Positions 1 to 8,954 are shown, numbered from the stretch's first letter. The stretch is DNA of 64,000 nt from Rhodococcus sp. ARC_M6 (GCF_022810305.1 NZ_JALGQH010000001.1:550111-614110), one strand, 5' to 3'. Program-made: numbers and translations. The notes: generated from the letters alone by a model not told the origin.

Positions 1-1148
1 TCGTAGAGTCGACGTGAGTACGCCAACAATCGCATTATCAGCGGGGGTAAGGTCTCCACCGCAGTGCTCATTCGCCGCACTTCTATGTGAGATGTGCGGG
101 TCTTCTCCGAGCGCGCCGACTCCGCAATGAGCGCCAGCCGTTCCAGTGGGTCTTTGACCTTGGTATGCATGTCAACTGACAAACTCACCAATTGGTTTGC
201 GGACTCCCACTCCTCTTGCTTGCGCATGGAACGCGGAACCATCGAGAACAGAGAAGCTTGATGCTCCTCGCCCTTCTCCGTCAGATATCGCGCCAGTGCA
301 CAACCTACTACTGCCAGAAGAACATCGTTGACAGTCGCCCCAGGAACTGCATTCTTTACGTACCGAACCTCAGCGCCCGAGAGCGTGATCGGCTCCACTA
401 ACGCAGACCCGCTCACCTTGCCGTTGAATCGAATTCCGGAACTCTCGTGGAGTCCCTCGGCCCATTTTCCGGCAGCCTTGGCCTCGTCTACAGCTCGGAC
501 CGCAGCTCGATTGCGGGGAATACTCTTGGCGAACTGGAAGAGGCGTCCAGGAAATTCCAGTACCGAACGAGCGAATAGGCGCCCCTTCATGAGAGGCACT
601 TCCCTCTCGAACCCTCTCGGTCGCAGAGTATTCGAAAAAATGGCTTCACCCAGCATTCGGATGGCAATTCCGTCGGCCCCGCTGTGATGAGACTTGAGAA
701 CCACTGCTGTGAGCCGGCCAGGTAGTGCGTCGAGCCCTTCGATTCCGGTGAAGAAGTGCATCTCCCAGGGCGGACGGCTGAGATCCATGTGCGACGTCAG
801 TAGTTCGCTGAGCGGTTTCTGAAAAGGAGCCCAGCCTGGTTCGGCAATCTTGGTGACTCGCACGTGGTCGCGAACATCCAGGTCTGAGTCCGGGACCCAG
901 TACGGATGGCCAAGCCCCAGCGGCGTGCGCTGGACTCGGTGTGTGAACATGCGATTGTGTCCGAGTCGGGCGGTGACCCACTCGACGGCTTGCGCTTGTG
1001 TGAATTCTGCGGCTGGGTGTTGAGAGGTCTCGAAGAAATACACGCCGACCAGATGGTTCGGGTGCCCGTCAGCCTCGTAGTAGATGAATTCGGCGTCACG
1101 CGGATTCACCTGTGCGATACCCATATCCAGCAGGTTGGGCAGTCTCAT
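1..1148 (-). CDS. Wax ester synthase/diacylglycerol acyltransferase (WS/DGAT), 3' end outside window
   Basis: The frame is open from the ATG at 1148 to the window edge, giving about 382 residues; the C-terminal ~90 are missing when compared with the 478-residue paralogue at 10745. The acyltransferase motif HHSGADG is at residues 154-160, and the N-terminal block PRDAEFIYYEADGH matches the paralogue. GAGGAG lies 5 bases before the start. Family members transfer acyl groups from acyl-CoA to long-chain alcohols or diacylglycerol at the membrane, making wax esters or triacylglycerol. It lies directly downstream of, and on the same strand as, five tiny peptide genes (1323-2103), separated from them by a strong hairpin, so it is probably transcribed separately. 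The substrate cannot be read from the sequence. Confidence 0.88.
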   Translation of the reverse strand, partial: MRLPNLLDMGIAQVNPRDAEFIYYEADGHPNHLVGVYFFETSQHPAAEFTQAQAVEWVTARLGHNRMFTHRVQRTPLGLGHPYWVPDSDLDVRDHVRVTKIAEPGWAPFQKPLSELLTSHMDLSRPPWEMHFFTGIEGLDALPGRLTAVVLKSHHSGADGIAIRMLGEAIFSNTLRPRGFEREVPLMKGRLFARSVLEFPGRLFQFAKSIPRNRAAVRAVDEAKAAGKWAEGLHESSGIRFNGKVSGSALVEPITLSGAEVRYVKNAVPGATVNDVLLAVVGCALARYLTEKGEEHQASLFSMVPRSMRKQEEWESANQLVSLSVDMHTKVKDPLERLALIAESARSEKTRTSHIEVRRMSTAVETLPPLIMRLLAYSRRLY

Positions 1149-1215
1149 GTCAACTCCTCACAGGGCGGTGCTGGGTCAAGTTCTGAGCGTCGGAACGATC
1201 GTGCTTGGAAACCAG

Positions 1216-1251
1216 ATGATCCCCGAGGCTAATTGGAGCCTCGGGGATCAT
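1216..1251 (-). terminator. Perfect 15-bp hairpin terminator after the five-peptide cluster
   Basis: 1216-1230 and 1237-1251 are exact inverted repeats (ATGATCCCCGAGGCT) around a 6-base loop. There is no long T run on either side. The position, 70 bases past the last peptide gene (1323-1418) and before the WS/DGAT start at 1148, suggests that it ends the peptide transcript. Confidence 0.65.
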
Positions 1252-1322
1252 CAGAGTTCGGAGACAGATCAGGGTTCCGATTTGCGGAAGAGCAAATGGA
1301 GAAAGCTGGTGCACCCCGGACT

Positions 1323-1418
1323 TTAGTTGGGCTTCTGCAGGATCTTACTTCCAGCGCCGGTCAACCCTATGGTCCCAGTGGCCCAAGTGATCAAACCTGT
1401 GAGATATCGTTGAATCAT
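1323..1418 (-). CDS. Small peptide A5 (31 aa), last gene of five-peptide cluster
   Basis: ATG at 1418 to TAA at 1323-1325, found by hand reading. It is rich in Gly, Thr, Leu and Ile with a central GTIGLTGAGSKIL stretch, and carries one Arg and two Lys with no acidic residue, unlike the acidic peptides before it. AAGGAACGG precedes the start and overlaps the stop of the previous gene (16-base gap), which suggests translational coupling. The Gly/Thr/Leu-rich composition recalls the 47-residue peptide at 12773, which also closes its cluster. No database family is recognised. A cell-envelope or porin-subunit role is inferred from context only. Confidence 0.5.
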   Translation of the reverse strand: MIQRYLTGLITWATGTIGLTGAGSKILQKPN

Positions 1419-1434
1419 CGTAAATCACCGTTCC

Positions 1435-1554
1435 TTAGGGTGTGGGCTTAGTGTATGAGGACAGGGTGTCGAGGTACTTCGCAATCGTACCCACCAGGTC
1501 AATAGAGCCGAATCCCACCAGGTCTGACAGGTAGGTCATAGACAGATCGAACAT
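1435..1554 (-). CDS. Small hydrophobic peptide A4 (39 aa), PorA/PorH-like candidate
   Basis: ATG at 1554 with GGAGAGGAG seven bases upstream; stop TAA at 1435. It starts MFDLSMTYLSDLVGFG, has alternating hydrophobic and Gly/Ser/Asp residues consistent with one amphipathic helix, and ends YTKPTP. It has four Asp and two Lys, hence a net negative charge, and no Cys. No signal peptide is visible, which is also true of corynebacterial PorA and PorH. It is the fourth gene of a same-strand run 2103 to 1323. Function is not established; channel subunit or another envelope role is an inference from size, composition and the groEL2/ppk2 neighbourhood. Confidence 0.6.
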   Translation of the reverse strand: MFDLSMTYLSDLVGFGSIDLVGTIAKYLDTLSSYTKPTP

Positions 1555-1571
1555 TATGTCTCCTCTCCTGA

Positions 1572-1766
1572 TTATGGGGCGACGGTCGAGCCGAGGGCGG
1601 TCTGGATGCTTCCACCAATACCTGCGGAGCCGCTAGCTCCCAGGTTGATGAACGCAGAGACAGCTCCGAAGATGCCGTCAACTATTTTCTGCACAAAAAC
1701 AAGCGGGGGAAGCAGTGACTGTGAATCGATGCTCGTAACAGCGTCGATAAGGCTGGCGGTATCCAC
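1572..1766 (-). CDS. Small hydrophobic peptide A3 (64 aa), PorA/PorH-like candidate
   Basis: GTG start at 1766, with GGAACGAGAA about seven bases upstream; the nearest upstream ATG is in frame with an immediate TAG and cannot be used. It begins MDTASLIDAVTSIDSQSLL, has a hydrophobic centre (KIVDGIFGAVSAFINLGA) and a Gly/Ser tail ending TVAP. It contains four Asp and one Lys. It sits between A2 (33-base gap) and A4 (17-base gap), so the cluster is probably one transcript. It has no recognised domain and no N-terminal export signal. Confidence 0.6.
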   Translation of the reverse strand: MDTASLIDAVTSIDSQSLLPPLVFVQKIVDGIFGAVSAFINLGASGSAGIGGSIQTALGSTVAP

Positions 1767-1799
1767 TATATTTCTCGTTCCATGAGGTTGTTGAAAATA

Positions 1800-1925
1800 T
1801 TATTCAGGGTTCGGCGCCCAGTCGAAGTCAATCGACTGTACGGAACCGAAAGAGATGAGGGCTGCAACTAACTGCTGTACGAAGGGTTCCTTGAGGTAAG
1901 GGACCATTGATCCTAAATCCATCAT
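1800..1925 (-). CDS. Small acidic peptide A2 (41 aa), PorA/PorH-like candidate
   Basis: ATG at 1925 preceded by ACAGGAGTAA, a strong site; TAA at 1800-1802. It starts MMDLGSMVPYLKEPFVQQL and ends FGSVQSIDFDWAPNPE. The FGS-x-x-SI-x-F segment resembles the tail of the 62-residue peptide at 12521 (FGSFDSISF), suggesting common descent of the two clusters. Five acidic residues against one Lys. No signal peptide is seen. Role inferred only from context. Confidence 0.62.
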   Translation of the reverse strand: MMDLGSMVPYLKEPFVQQLVAALISFGSVQSIDFDWAPNPE

Positions 1926-1959
1926 TTACTCCTGTCGTTGGACGATGTTCTGAAAGAGC

Positions 1960-2103
1960 TCAGGGTTGCGATGAATTGGTTTCGATTGATCCGGCTAGCG
2001 AGCCTGTGATGCCAGCAACACCAGGCTCAAGCGATCCCCAAAATACATTGTCCAGTAAGCCTGTGAACAGTGCAGCTGTTGCCTGAAGGAACATTACGCT
2101 CAT
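1960..2103 (-). CDS. Small hydrophobic peptide A1 (47 aa), first gene of cluster
   Basis: I chose the ATG at 2103 over an upstream in-frame start at 2247. AAAGGGTGGAAA lies just before 2103, and the longer frame gives a charged, unrelated N-terminus and runs across the palindrome at 2143-2158. The peptide begins MSVMFLQATAALFTGLLDN, has no Lys or Arg, and ends in a Gly/Ser-rich tail. Its ATAALFTGLLDN core matches TAAAVLSGMFDN in the isolated 30-residue peptide at 8578, evidence for a dispersed paralogous family. It leads the five-gene run on the minus strand. Confidence 0.62.
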   Translation of the reverse strand: MSVMFLQATAALFTGLLDNVFWGSLEPGVAGITGSLAGSIETNSSQP

Positions 2104-2142
2104 ACAGATTTCCACCCTTTCGGTAGATCTTGGAAAACCTAT

Positions 2143-2158
2143 TTGGACATATGTCCAA
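2143..2158. promoter_or_regulatory. Perfect 16-bp palindrome TTGGACATATGTCCAA, operator candidate
   Basis: It is centred about 48 bases upstream of the A1 start. It has the form TGGAC-N4-GTCCA, which recurs at 2441-2456 and twice at 12276-12314, each time beside a small-peptide cluster. The size and symmetry suit a dimeric helix-turn-helix regulator. The IclR-type gene at 9498 is a possible binder, by inference. Confidence 0.65.
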
Positions 2159-2440
2159 TATCGGCCGATGTATTCCACATGGAGCAGTTCTGGTCGGAAC
2201 ATAGAATCGCAGCGATCGTGCCGCTGAGATTTTCCATTGCCTCTCAAGGTCTTATGTGGCGTGACGAGATGAGGTTAGCTCAAGCAGGTCTGCTTTGACT
2301 AGAGAATTGTGAAAGAAACTGAAACTGGTTCTATTTCCGCAGGTCAAGCGTCCAAAGTCGCATTTTGTGACCACTTTATGAAAATCTTGCGGAAGGCTAA
2401 CTAGTTCAGTAAATGGGTATTGGTGAATTGCCTATTTCAG

Positions 2441-2456
2441 CTGGACTAATGTCCAG
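2441..2456. promoter_or_regulatory. Second TGGAC-N4-GTCCA palindrome (CTGGACTAATGTCCAG)
   Basis: A 6-bp perfect inverted repeat with a 4-base spacer, about 300 bp upstream of the palindrome at 2143. The same core is found in front of the second peptide cluster near 12.3 kb. Confidence 0.55.
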
Positions 2457-2460
2457 GTGT

Positions 2461-2498
2461 TAGTACTTTAGGTGGAGTGTTACTAGTACTTTTGGTGG
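2461..2498. repeat. Direct repeat TAGTACTTT(A/T)GGTGG, two copies 23 bp apart
   Basis: The copies are at 2461-2475 and 2484-2498, with one mismatch. The first 11 bases, TAGTACTTTAG, also occur on the minus strand within 13033-13050 next to the second peptide cluster. This may be a regulator site; the function is unknown. Confidence 0.45.
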
Positions 2499-2574
2499 AA
2501 CAATGGTGGAAAATCTGCCAAAGCCGCGCGATATCGACGGTGTGCCGATATCGTCCCGGGCCTTCCGGGATTGT

Positions 2575-3723
2575 TCAGGCGTTTCGCAGTTTCAGTTGGA
2601 GCATCAGGATCAGCCGAGTGTCGGCGTCCGTCAGATCGACTCCGCACATGTCTTTGCACCGGCGCAGACGGTTGCGCAGGGTGTTGGGGTGAACATGCAG
2701 TGCGGCCGAAGAGTTTGCGACATCCCCGCCCATGTCGAGGAAGGTTCGAGCGGTGGCAACGAGCTCGCTCCCGTGTTGACGGTCGTGCCTGTCCAAAGCG
2801 CCCAGTGGGGTTGATTCGCCCAGTCCGTCGAAGATGTCAGCCACATGTAGCGCAAGCACCGATGCCAGGGTGTCTTTCATTCCGGCAACAACGCCACCGG
2901 ACTTGCCGTGGCGCAGCGCCCCCAGAACGTGATCGGCATCGGAGCGTGACAGGTGCGATTCACTCGCCGATTTCACCGTACGGCCCACTGCGACTGCCAG
3001 AATTGCACGCTCGCGGGCCCGGCCCAGAAAGTCCTCGAGTAGTCGGCGCGTGTTTGCTTCGTCTGCAGCAACAACGAGGTAGGTCGAGTCGATCAACTGC
3101 GCGATTACGGCGTCGACGGCCAGGGTGTCGAGATACAGTCCCAGGGACGCAACCACACCGCTCGGCATCGAACCTGAGACAGTGCCGACGGCAACGACAG
3201 TCAGGGGCCCCATCAGGCGTAAATCCTCAGCTGCTCGAAATGCTTGCTCACCGCCTCCGATCAGCGCCTTTACTCGTTCGGTTTGGCGACGCCGGGTGCT
3301 GTTGATTCGGTCGCGTTCGGATGCAATGTGCTCGGCAACCACAGGCACTGCTGCCCGCAATGTCGATTCCTGCGTCGGCGTCGGTGGGCCGCCAAGTGCC
3401 ACCCAGATGGAGCCGACGGCAATGTTGTTGTCCCGCACAGCGATAACGAGCCGGGGAGTGATCACCGGGTCGGCGAGGTCGACGTAGATGGTGTCCGTCT
3501 CGCGATGGAGCCTGTCGAAAACTCCGGCATTGGAGAGCAATTCACGAATCCTGCTCGGAACTTGCCGGCCGAGGATCGTTCCGATCCGGGCTTCGTCCAC
3601 AGCCTGCTCGCCGCCCGAGTAAGCAAGAACTGTCGAGTTCTCGTCCTCGATCGTGACCGGAGCCCCGAGCAATTCCGCCAGTGAACCCGCAACAGAGAAG
3701 AGGTCGTCGTCGCGCAGTTCCAT
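2575..3723 (-). CDS. PucR/CdaR-family transcriptional regulator
   Basis: 382 residues. The C-terminus (about 330-380) carries the typical PucR helix-turn-helix: NSSAALHVHPNTLRNRLRR, followed by DLTDADTRLILMLQLKL. The N-terminal ~130 residues look like a GAF/PAS-type sensor (TVLAYSGGE, VITPRLVIAVRDN), and the middle resembles the degenerate GGDEF-like segment of CdaR proteins. Such regulators bind DNA through the C-terminal HTH_30 domain and respond to small carbon or nitrogen metabolites. It is divergent from the HAD phosphatase at 3804 with an 80-base gap, so the two may share a control region. The ligand is not predictable. Confidence 0.85.
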   Translation of the reverse strand: MELRDDDLFSVAGSLAELLGAPVTIEDENSTVLAYSGGEQAVDEARIGTILGRQVPSRIRELLSNAGVFDRLHRETDTIYVDLADPVITPRLVIAVRDNNIAVGSIWVALGGPPTPTQESTLRAAVPVVAEHIASERDRINSTRRRQTERVKALIGGGEQAFRAAEDLRLMGPLTVVAVGTVSGSMPSGVVASLGLYLDTLAVDAVIAQLIDSTYLVVAADEANTRRLLEDFLGRARERAILAVAVGRTVKSASESHLSRSDADHVLGALRHGKSGGVVAGMKDTLASVLALHVADIFDGLGESTPLGALDRHDRQHGSELVATARTFLDMGGDVANSSAALHVHPNTLRNRLRRCKDMCGVDLTDADTRLILMLQLKLRNA

Positions 3724-3803
3724 GACGGTGAGCCTACTGAGCCGTTACCGCCAGTGTGTTCCGATGCCCGGCGATAGGTTGATTGCGACTATAGGCTGGT
3801 GCG

Positions 3804-4589
3804 ATGGCCGACATCGAAGGCGTTCTATTCGACATCGACGGGGTCCTGCTCACATCCTGGCAACCGATCGAGGGAGCAGGCGCTGCAGTTCGCGATGTCC
3901 GCGAGCGGGGGCTGGCCTGCGGATTTCTCACCAACACCACGTCGCGCAGCTCGGAGTTGATCGCGCGAGGCCTGTGCGACGCCGGAATTGCCGTGGAGCC
4001 TGATCAGATCGTCACTGCCGCCAGGCTCACCGCGGAGTACGTGCGCACCACGTATCCGGGGGCAAAGGCGTGGCTGCTCAGCAACGGCGACGTATCGAGT
4101 GATCTCGAGGGGATCGAACTCGTCGACAAGAATCCGGATGTTGTCATCCTCGGTGGCGCCGGCCCCGAATTCACCCACGAGGCACTGAGTCGTGTCCTCG
4201 AGTATCTGCTCGACGGTGTGCCCGTCGTCGCGATGCACCGCGGGATGATGTGGGAGACCGCCACGGGCCTGCGCGTCGACACCGGAACCTACTTGCCAGG
4301 CTTGGAGGAAGTCGCCGGCGTCAATATCGCCGCCGTCGGCAAGCCGTCGCTGACGGGGTTTCTCGCGGCAACCGAATTGATGGACGTGGACCCCGAGGCA
4401 ACGGTCATGGTGGGCGACGATCTGATCGGTGATGTCCTCTCGTCTCAGCGCGTCGGGTTGATCGGAGTTCTGGTGCGTACCGGCAAGTTTCGGCAGGCAG
4501 TGCTCGAATTGGCGACGCAACAGCCGGACTACGTCATCGACTCCGTAGCGGATCTTCCAGCGCTGTTGGAAACCTTGCTCAAGTCGTGA
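3804..4589 (+). CDS. HAD-superfamily IIA hydrolase (NagD/LHPP-like phosphatase)
   Basis: 261 residues. HAD motif I is FDIDGVLL at residues 8-15, with the nucleophile Asp and acid/base Asp two apart. Motif II is the TNTT segment near residues 45-48, the motif III Lys lies in VGKPS, and motif IV is MVGDDLIGD near 207-215. The layout fits subfamily IIA phosphatases with a C2 cap, close to the LHPP type (phospholysine/phosphohistidine or pyrophosphatase). It is cytosolic, with no signal peptide. It follows the divergent PucR gene. The substrate is unknown. Confidence 0.85.
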   Translation: MADIEGVLFDIDGVLLTSWQPIEGAGAAVRDVRERGLACGFLTNTTSRSSELIARGLCDAGIAVEPDQIVTAARLTAEYVRTTYPGAKAWLLSNGDVSSDLEGIELVDKNPDVVILGGAGPEFTHEALSRVLEYLLDGVPVVAMHRGMMWETATGLRVDTGTYLPGLEEVAGVNIAAVGKPSLTGFLAATELMDVDPEATVMVGDDLIGDVLSSQRVGLIGVLVRTGKFRQAVLELATQQPDYVIDSVADLPALLETLLKS

Positions 4590-4669
4590 CCTTCCAAGCG
4601 TGACGGGGTTCGTCAGAGCGGGTACTGTCGCGCCCGAATCCATGAACGTGTTCTAAGAAGGAGTTTTCT

Positions 4670-5227
4670 ATGCCCTTGATCTCGTCAGTCTGGTCCCGCC
4701 GCTCGTTTTCGCGAGGTAACGGAAGTGCCAGTAATCGGTTGGGGGGCCGCCTGGCGCGAACAGGGGCTGTATTGACTGTAGGAATGGGCTTGGCTGCCGG
4801 GCTGGCACTGACCGGAGCGGGAGCAGCATCCGCCGCTCCCGTCACCTGTGCTTCGCCGCCGGCAACAAATGACATTCAGGTTTCCGAGACCGCGAGCTGC
4901 GGCGCGCAGTCCGTCGGCGCGGGACGCTCGCAGGCCGGTGCCATGGAAAGTGGAACGGCCGTCAGCGTCTCGACTGACAACGGCTACTCCAACAGCTACG
5001 CCAACGGCTTCGGTACGGCACTCGGTGCTTCACGCGGCAACGGTCAGGCGCACGCCTACGCACTCGGTGGCGGCATCGCCCGCGCCGGTGCAGCCGACGG
5101 AAACGTCACGCTCGCCATCGCTGGCTGGGGCGCCGGCGCGACATCCGATGCCAACGGAGTCAACTGCATGGGCACCCTTTCTTTTGCAGTGAACTTCACC
5201 AACGGACAGTTCTGCATCGCAGGCTGA
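4670..5227 (+). CDS. Secreted protein of unknown function (DUF6764-like)
   Basis: 185 residues starting at the ATG at 4670 with AAGAAGGAG seven bases before it. A long N-region containing several Arg is followed by a hydrophobic stretch (VLTVGMGLAAGLALTGAGA) and an Ala-rich cleavage region near residue 55 (ASAAP). The mature part is Gly/Ala/Ser/Asn-rich with four Cys (CASPP, SCGAQ, NCMG, FCIAG) that could form two disulfides. The pattern recalls a family of small exported actinobacterial proteins (DUF6764, from memory). No enzymatic motif is seen. It stands alone between the HAD gene and the heat-shock control region. Confidence 0.75.
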   Translation: MPLISSVWSRRSFSRGNGSASNRLGGRLARTGAVLTVGMGLAAGLALTGAGAASAAPVTCASPPATNDIQVSETASCGAQSVGAGRSQAGAMESGTAVSVSTDNGYSNSYANGFGTALGASRGNGQAHAYALGGGIARAGAADGNVTLAIAGWGAGATSDANGVNCMGTLSFAVNFTNGQFCIAG

Positions 5228-5237
5228 GTTCCTTTAC

Positions 5238-5264
5238 CTTGCACTCGGCACGTTCGAGTGCTAA
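5238..5264 (+). promoter_or_regulatory. CIRCE element 1 (HrcA operator) upstream of groEL2
   Basis: CTTGCACTC - N9 - GAGTGCTAA. The consensus is TTAGCACTC-N9-GAGTGCTAA; the left arm has two differences. It lies about 210 bp before the groEL2 start. HrcA binding here would repress groEL2 until heat shock. Confidence 0.85.
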
Positions 5265-5272
5265 AAATGCAG

Positions 5273-5299
5273 TTGGCACTCACGAGGTGTGAGTGCCAG
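5273..5299 (+). promoter_or_regulatory. CIRCE element 2 (HrcA operator) upstream of groEL2
   Basis: TTGGCACTC - N9 - GAGTGCCAG, arms complementary over eight of nine bases. It starts eight bases after the first CIRCE. Double CIRCE elements are a known arrangement at actinobacterial groEL2 genes. Confidence 0.85.
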
Positions 5300-5382
5300 G
5301 TCGAGGCAGTGAGATCGGGAACCATCGACACCCCCGGTCGTCCGTCGCGGGCACTGACTCAGACCACAGGCTAGATGGGTGA

Positions 5383-7095
<1,713 letters not shown>

Positions 7096-7117
7096 GTCCA
7101 TCCCCTTAGCTCCACTG

Positions 7118-7155
7118 AGCCGGCCCACTCCTTCGGGAGTGGGCCGGCTTTCTTT
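7118..7155 (+). terminator. Rho-independent terminator of groEL2
   Basis: A perfect 14-bp GC-rich stem (AGCCGGCCCACTCC / GGAGTGGGCCGGCT) with a TTCG tetraloop, followed by TTTCTTTAT. Confidence 0.95.
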
Positions 7156-7157
7156 AT

Positions 7158-7379
7158 GGGCGCGTGTGGGTATTTTCGTCCACTAGTTGGTGGTGTGTGC
7201 GGGTTCCCGTGCGTCGGCGGGTGTTGTGTGCGGTTAGGCGCGGTTGTGGTGGCGTCTGCGTGGGCGCGGTGATCGTGGGCGCGTGTGGGTATTTTCGTCC
7301 ACTAGTTGGTGGTGTGTGCGGGTTCCCGTGCGTCGGCGGGAGTTGTGTGCGTTTAGGCGCGGTTGTGGCGGCGTCTGCG
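7158..7379. repeat. Tandem duplication, two 103-bp copies 119 bp apart
   Basis: 7158-7260 and 7277-7379 match at all but about three positions; both begin GGGCGCGTGTGGGTATTTTC. The right copy contains the last nine codons of the minus-strand DUF559 gene (stop at 7353). The left copy therefore carries a duplicated gene tail, encoding RRRRHHNRA-like residues. A recent local duplication is the simplest reading. Confidence 0.85.
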
Positions 7380-8189
7380 CACCACAGTGATGATTTCGTC
7401 GGCCACTGCGTCGAGATGCGCCATCGCAGTCGCCGCGGAGTATCGCAGCACTAGCCATCCGTCTAGCACCAGTGCGTTCTGTCGCCGCCGATCGTTATTG
7501 AATACCTCAGGCTCGCTGTGGAATTCGCGACCGTCGATCTCCACGATCACGCGAGCCTTCTTGTCTACCAGGTCGCCGAAGTACGGGCCCACCCGAGCAT
7601 TGATCTCCAAGTGGAAATTGCGCGAGGTCAATGCGCGGGCAACGATACGTTCCGGCTCGGAGTGCGTAAGCGGGCAACAGGTGCGAAGTTGTTCCCGCAC
7701 AGCGGTTATCCCGTGTCTACCGGGGCTCTCGTCGCATAGCCGCGCAACCGTCTTCCACGGCACCCGTTTTGCAATCGCCCGGTCGAAGAACGCTTCGAGT
7801 TCAGATCGCGGCAGAGTGGTCGCCACGTCGATGAAGCATTGTTCAATGGGCACCACGGGTAATCCGTCGCACAGATCGTGGGACGCCAAATTCCTCCGAT
7901 AGAGCCGCACCCAATCTGAGCCGTCTGCTCGGGACGTCGGAGGCACGGTGGCTTCGACGAGTTTCGGGTCCTCGTCGAGCAGGCCCCACAGCGATGCGGC
8001 ACTGCTGTGGCTGAGTACAGCATCCGGCTTCCACAGCGTGACTGCTGCGCAGCGGTCGAGGTAGGTGGGTTTTGCAGTTGAGTACACGGACGGCAGGATT
8101 CGGTGGAGCTTTCCCGATTGCAGGGCGCGGCTGATGGAGCTGCGCCCGACGCCTTGTGCCAGCAACTGTTTCCTGGTGACGAGGCCCAT
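7353..8189 (-). CDS. DUF559/VSR-like endonuclease-domain protein with AbiEi-type winged helix
   Basis: 278 residues. The N-terminal ~60 residues (LVTRKQLLAQGVGRSSISRAL, then LHRILPSVYS) form the winged helix found in AbiEi-type and related actinobacterial proteins. The C-terminal ~90 residues contain the Vsr/PD-(D/E)XK-like pattern VIVEIDGREFHSE, DRRRQNALVLDGW and LRYSA. Such genes are common and often multicopy in Rhodococcus and Mycobacterium; a nuclease role is likely but the biological role is unknown. No toxin partner lies beside it. The ribosome binding site is weak. Its 3' end is duplicated downstream (7158-7260). Confidence 0.75.
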   Translation of the reverse strand: MGLVTRKQLLAQGVGRSSISRALQSGKLHRILPSVYSTAKPTYLDRCAAVTLWKPDAVLSHSSAASLWGLLDEDPKLVEATVPPTSRADGSDWVRLYRRNLASHDLCDGLPVVPIEQCFIDVATTLPRSELEAFFDRAIAKRVPWKTVARLCDESPGRHGITAVREQLRTCCPLTHSEPERIVARALTSRNFHLEINARVGPYFGDLVDKKARVIVEIDGREFHSEPEVFNNDRRRQNALVLDGWLVLRYSAATAMAHLDAVADEIITVVRRRRHNRA

Positions 8190-8577
8190 GCAAGAACTCT
8201 TGCGGTTGGACGTCCGGAGCGCAGTCGTCGAAACTTTCCTGTGGATAAATGACGTACTTGTGGATGGTTGTGGGCGGGGAGGATGACAAATGAGCCATTA
8301 TTTTCCGGGCATTTGGGTGCATGACCAGCAAAAATAGAACAGGTTGCAAACTAGTCCTAATGCAGTAGGTCGAAAGCTCACCAACGCGGGCAAAATTGCG
8401 TTAGCGTGATGCCGGACATCGCCACGGAGGGCGGCTGGTTCGGCGGAAATCTGAATGTAAGAAACACTGGATTCCTTTATGTACTACCAGATTTCGCGCC
8501 TTGTGAGATGTCACAGGCAGGCTTGTGCGGATGTGTGATGAATTGACTCATGATCTACCGAAGGGGAAAAAATCAGC
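8190..8577. other. Intergenic region before the isolated small-peptide gene
   Basis: 388 bases of mixed composition between the divergent nuclease-like gene and the 30-aa peptide. A 45-codon frame at 8410 lacks a ribosome binding site and was not accepted. I find no TGGAC-N4-GTCCA motif here. It presumably carries the promoters of both flanking genes. Confidence 0.5.
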
Positions 8578-8670
8578 GTGATTAATTCGGTTCTGGTTAC
8601 AGCGGCAGCAGTTTTATCCGGGATGTTCGACAACTTCTGGACAGGGTCAGATCTCCCCTGGGGTCAATAG
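8578..8670 (+). CDS. Isolated small peptide B (30 aa), paralogue of peptide A1
   Basis: GTG start at 8578 preceded by GAAGGGGAAAA; stop TAG at 8668. It reads MINSVLVTAAAVLSGMFDN followed by a Trp-containing tail ending LPWGQ; there are no Lys or Arg. The TAA-x-hydrophobic-(T/S)G-hydrophobic-DN core matches peptide A1 (1960-2103), 6.5 kb away on the opposite strand. A 12-bp hairpin at 8736 would end its transcript. The similarity to A1 together with the ribosome binding site argues against chance. Its function is unknown; it is probably an envelope peptide of the same system. Confidence 0.55.
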   Translation: MINSVLVTAAAVLSGMFDNFWTGSDLPWGQ

Positions 8671-8735
8671 AAGTACTTGGGTTTCCCGAAATTCATTGAC
8701 AGCAGGGCGGTTCGACTGATCGATGCAACGGCTAT

Positions 8736-8782
8736 CTCGTCAAACACGTGCGCTGGAGTCATCCAGCCCGGTGTTTGACGAG
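8736..8782 (+). terminator. Hairpin terminator after peptide B
   Basis: CTCGTCAAACAC (8736-8747) pairs exactly with GTGTTTGACGAG (8771-8782), with an inner CTGG/CCAG pairing, followed by TTTGG. It lies 65 bases past the peptide stop and before the VOC gene at 8955. Confidence 0.7.
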
Positions 8783-8954
8783 TTTGGTCGTTGCGCTGAG
8801 CCACTGGTATTGACGTCTCGTACCTTCACCACGAATATGGCTGCGGCACTTCATGGTTGCACGCAACGATCTGCGCCGGCTGTGGCGGTGCTGCGGTGCG
8901 GCACGAGCAAAAGTAATGTGCTCGTTGAGTACCCGAGCTGAAGGTAGGAATGCA

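Larger units (their letters stand above)
2104..2574. other. Intergenic region: promoter and operators of the small-peptide cluster
   Basis: The 471 bases between the peptide cluster and the PucR regulator are AT-richer than their surroundings. They contain a perfect palindrome (2143-2158), a second copy of the same motif (2441-2456) and a 23-bp-spaced direct repeat (2461-2498). I see no credible gene here. Confidence 0.6.

Noticed and set aside
8410..8547. 45-codon ORF upstream of peptide B
   Set aside because: No ribosome binding site, mixed polar composition unlike the peptide family, no motif shared with it.
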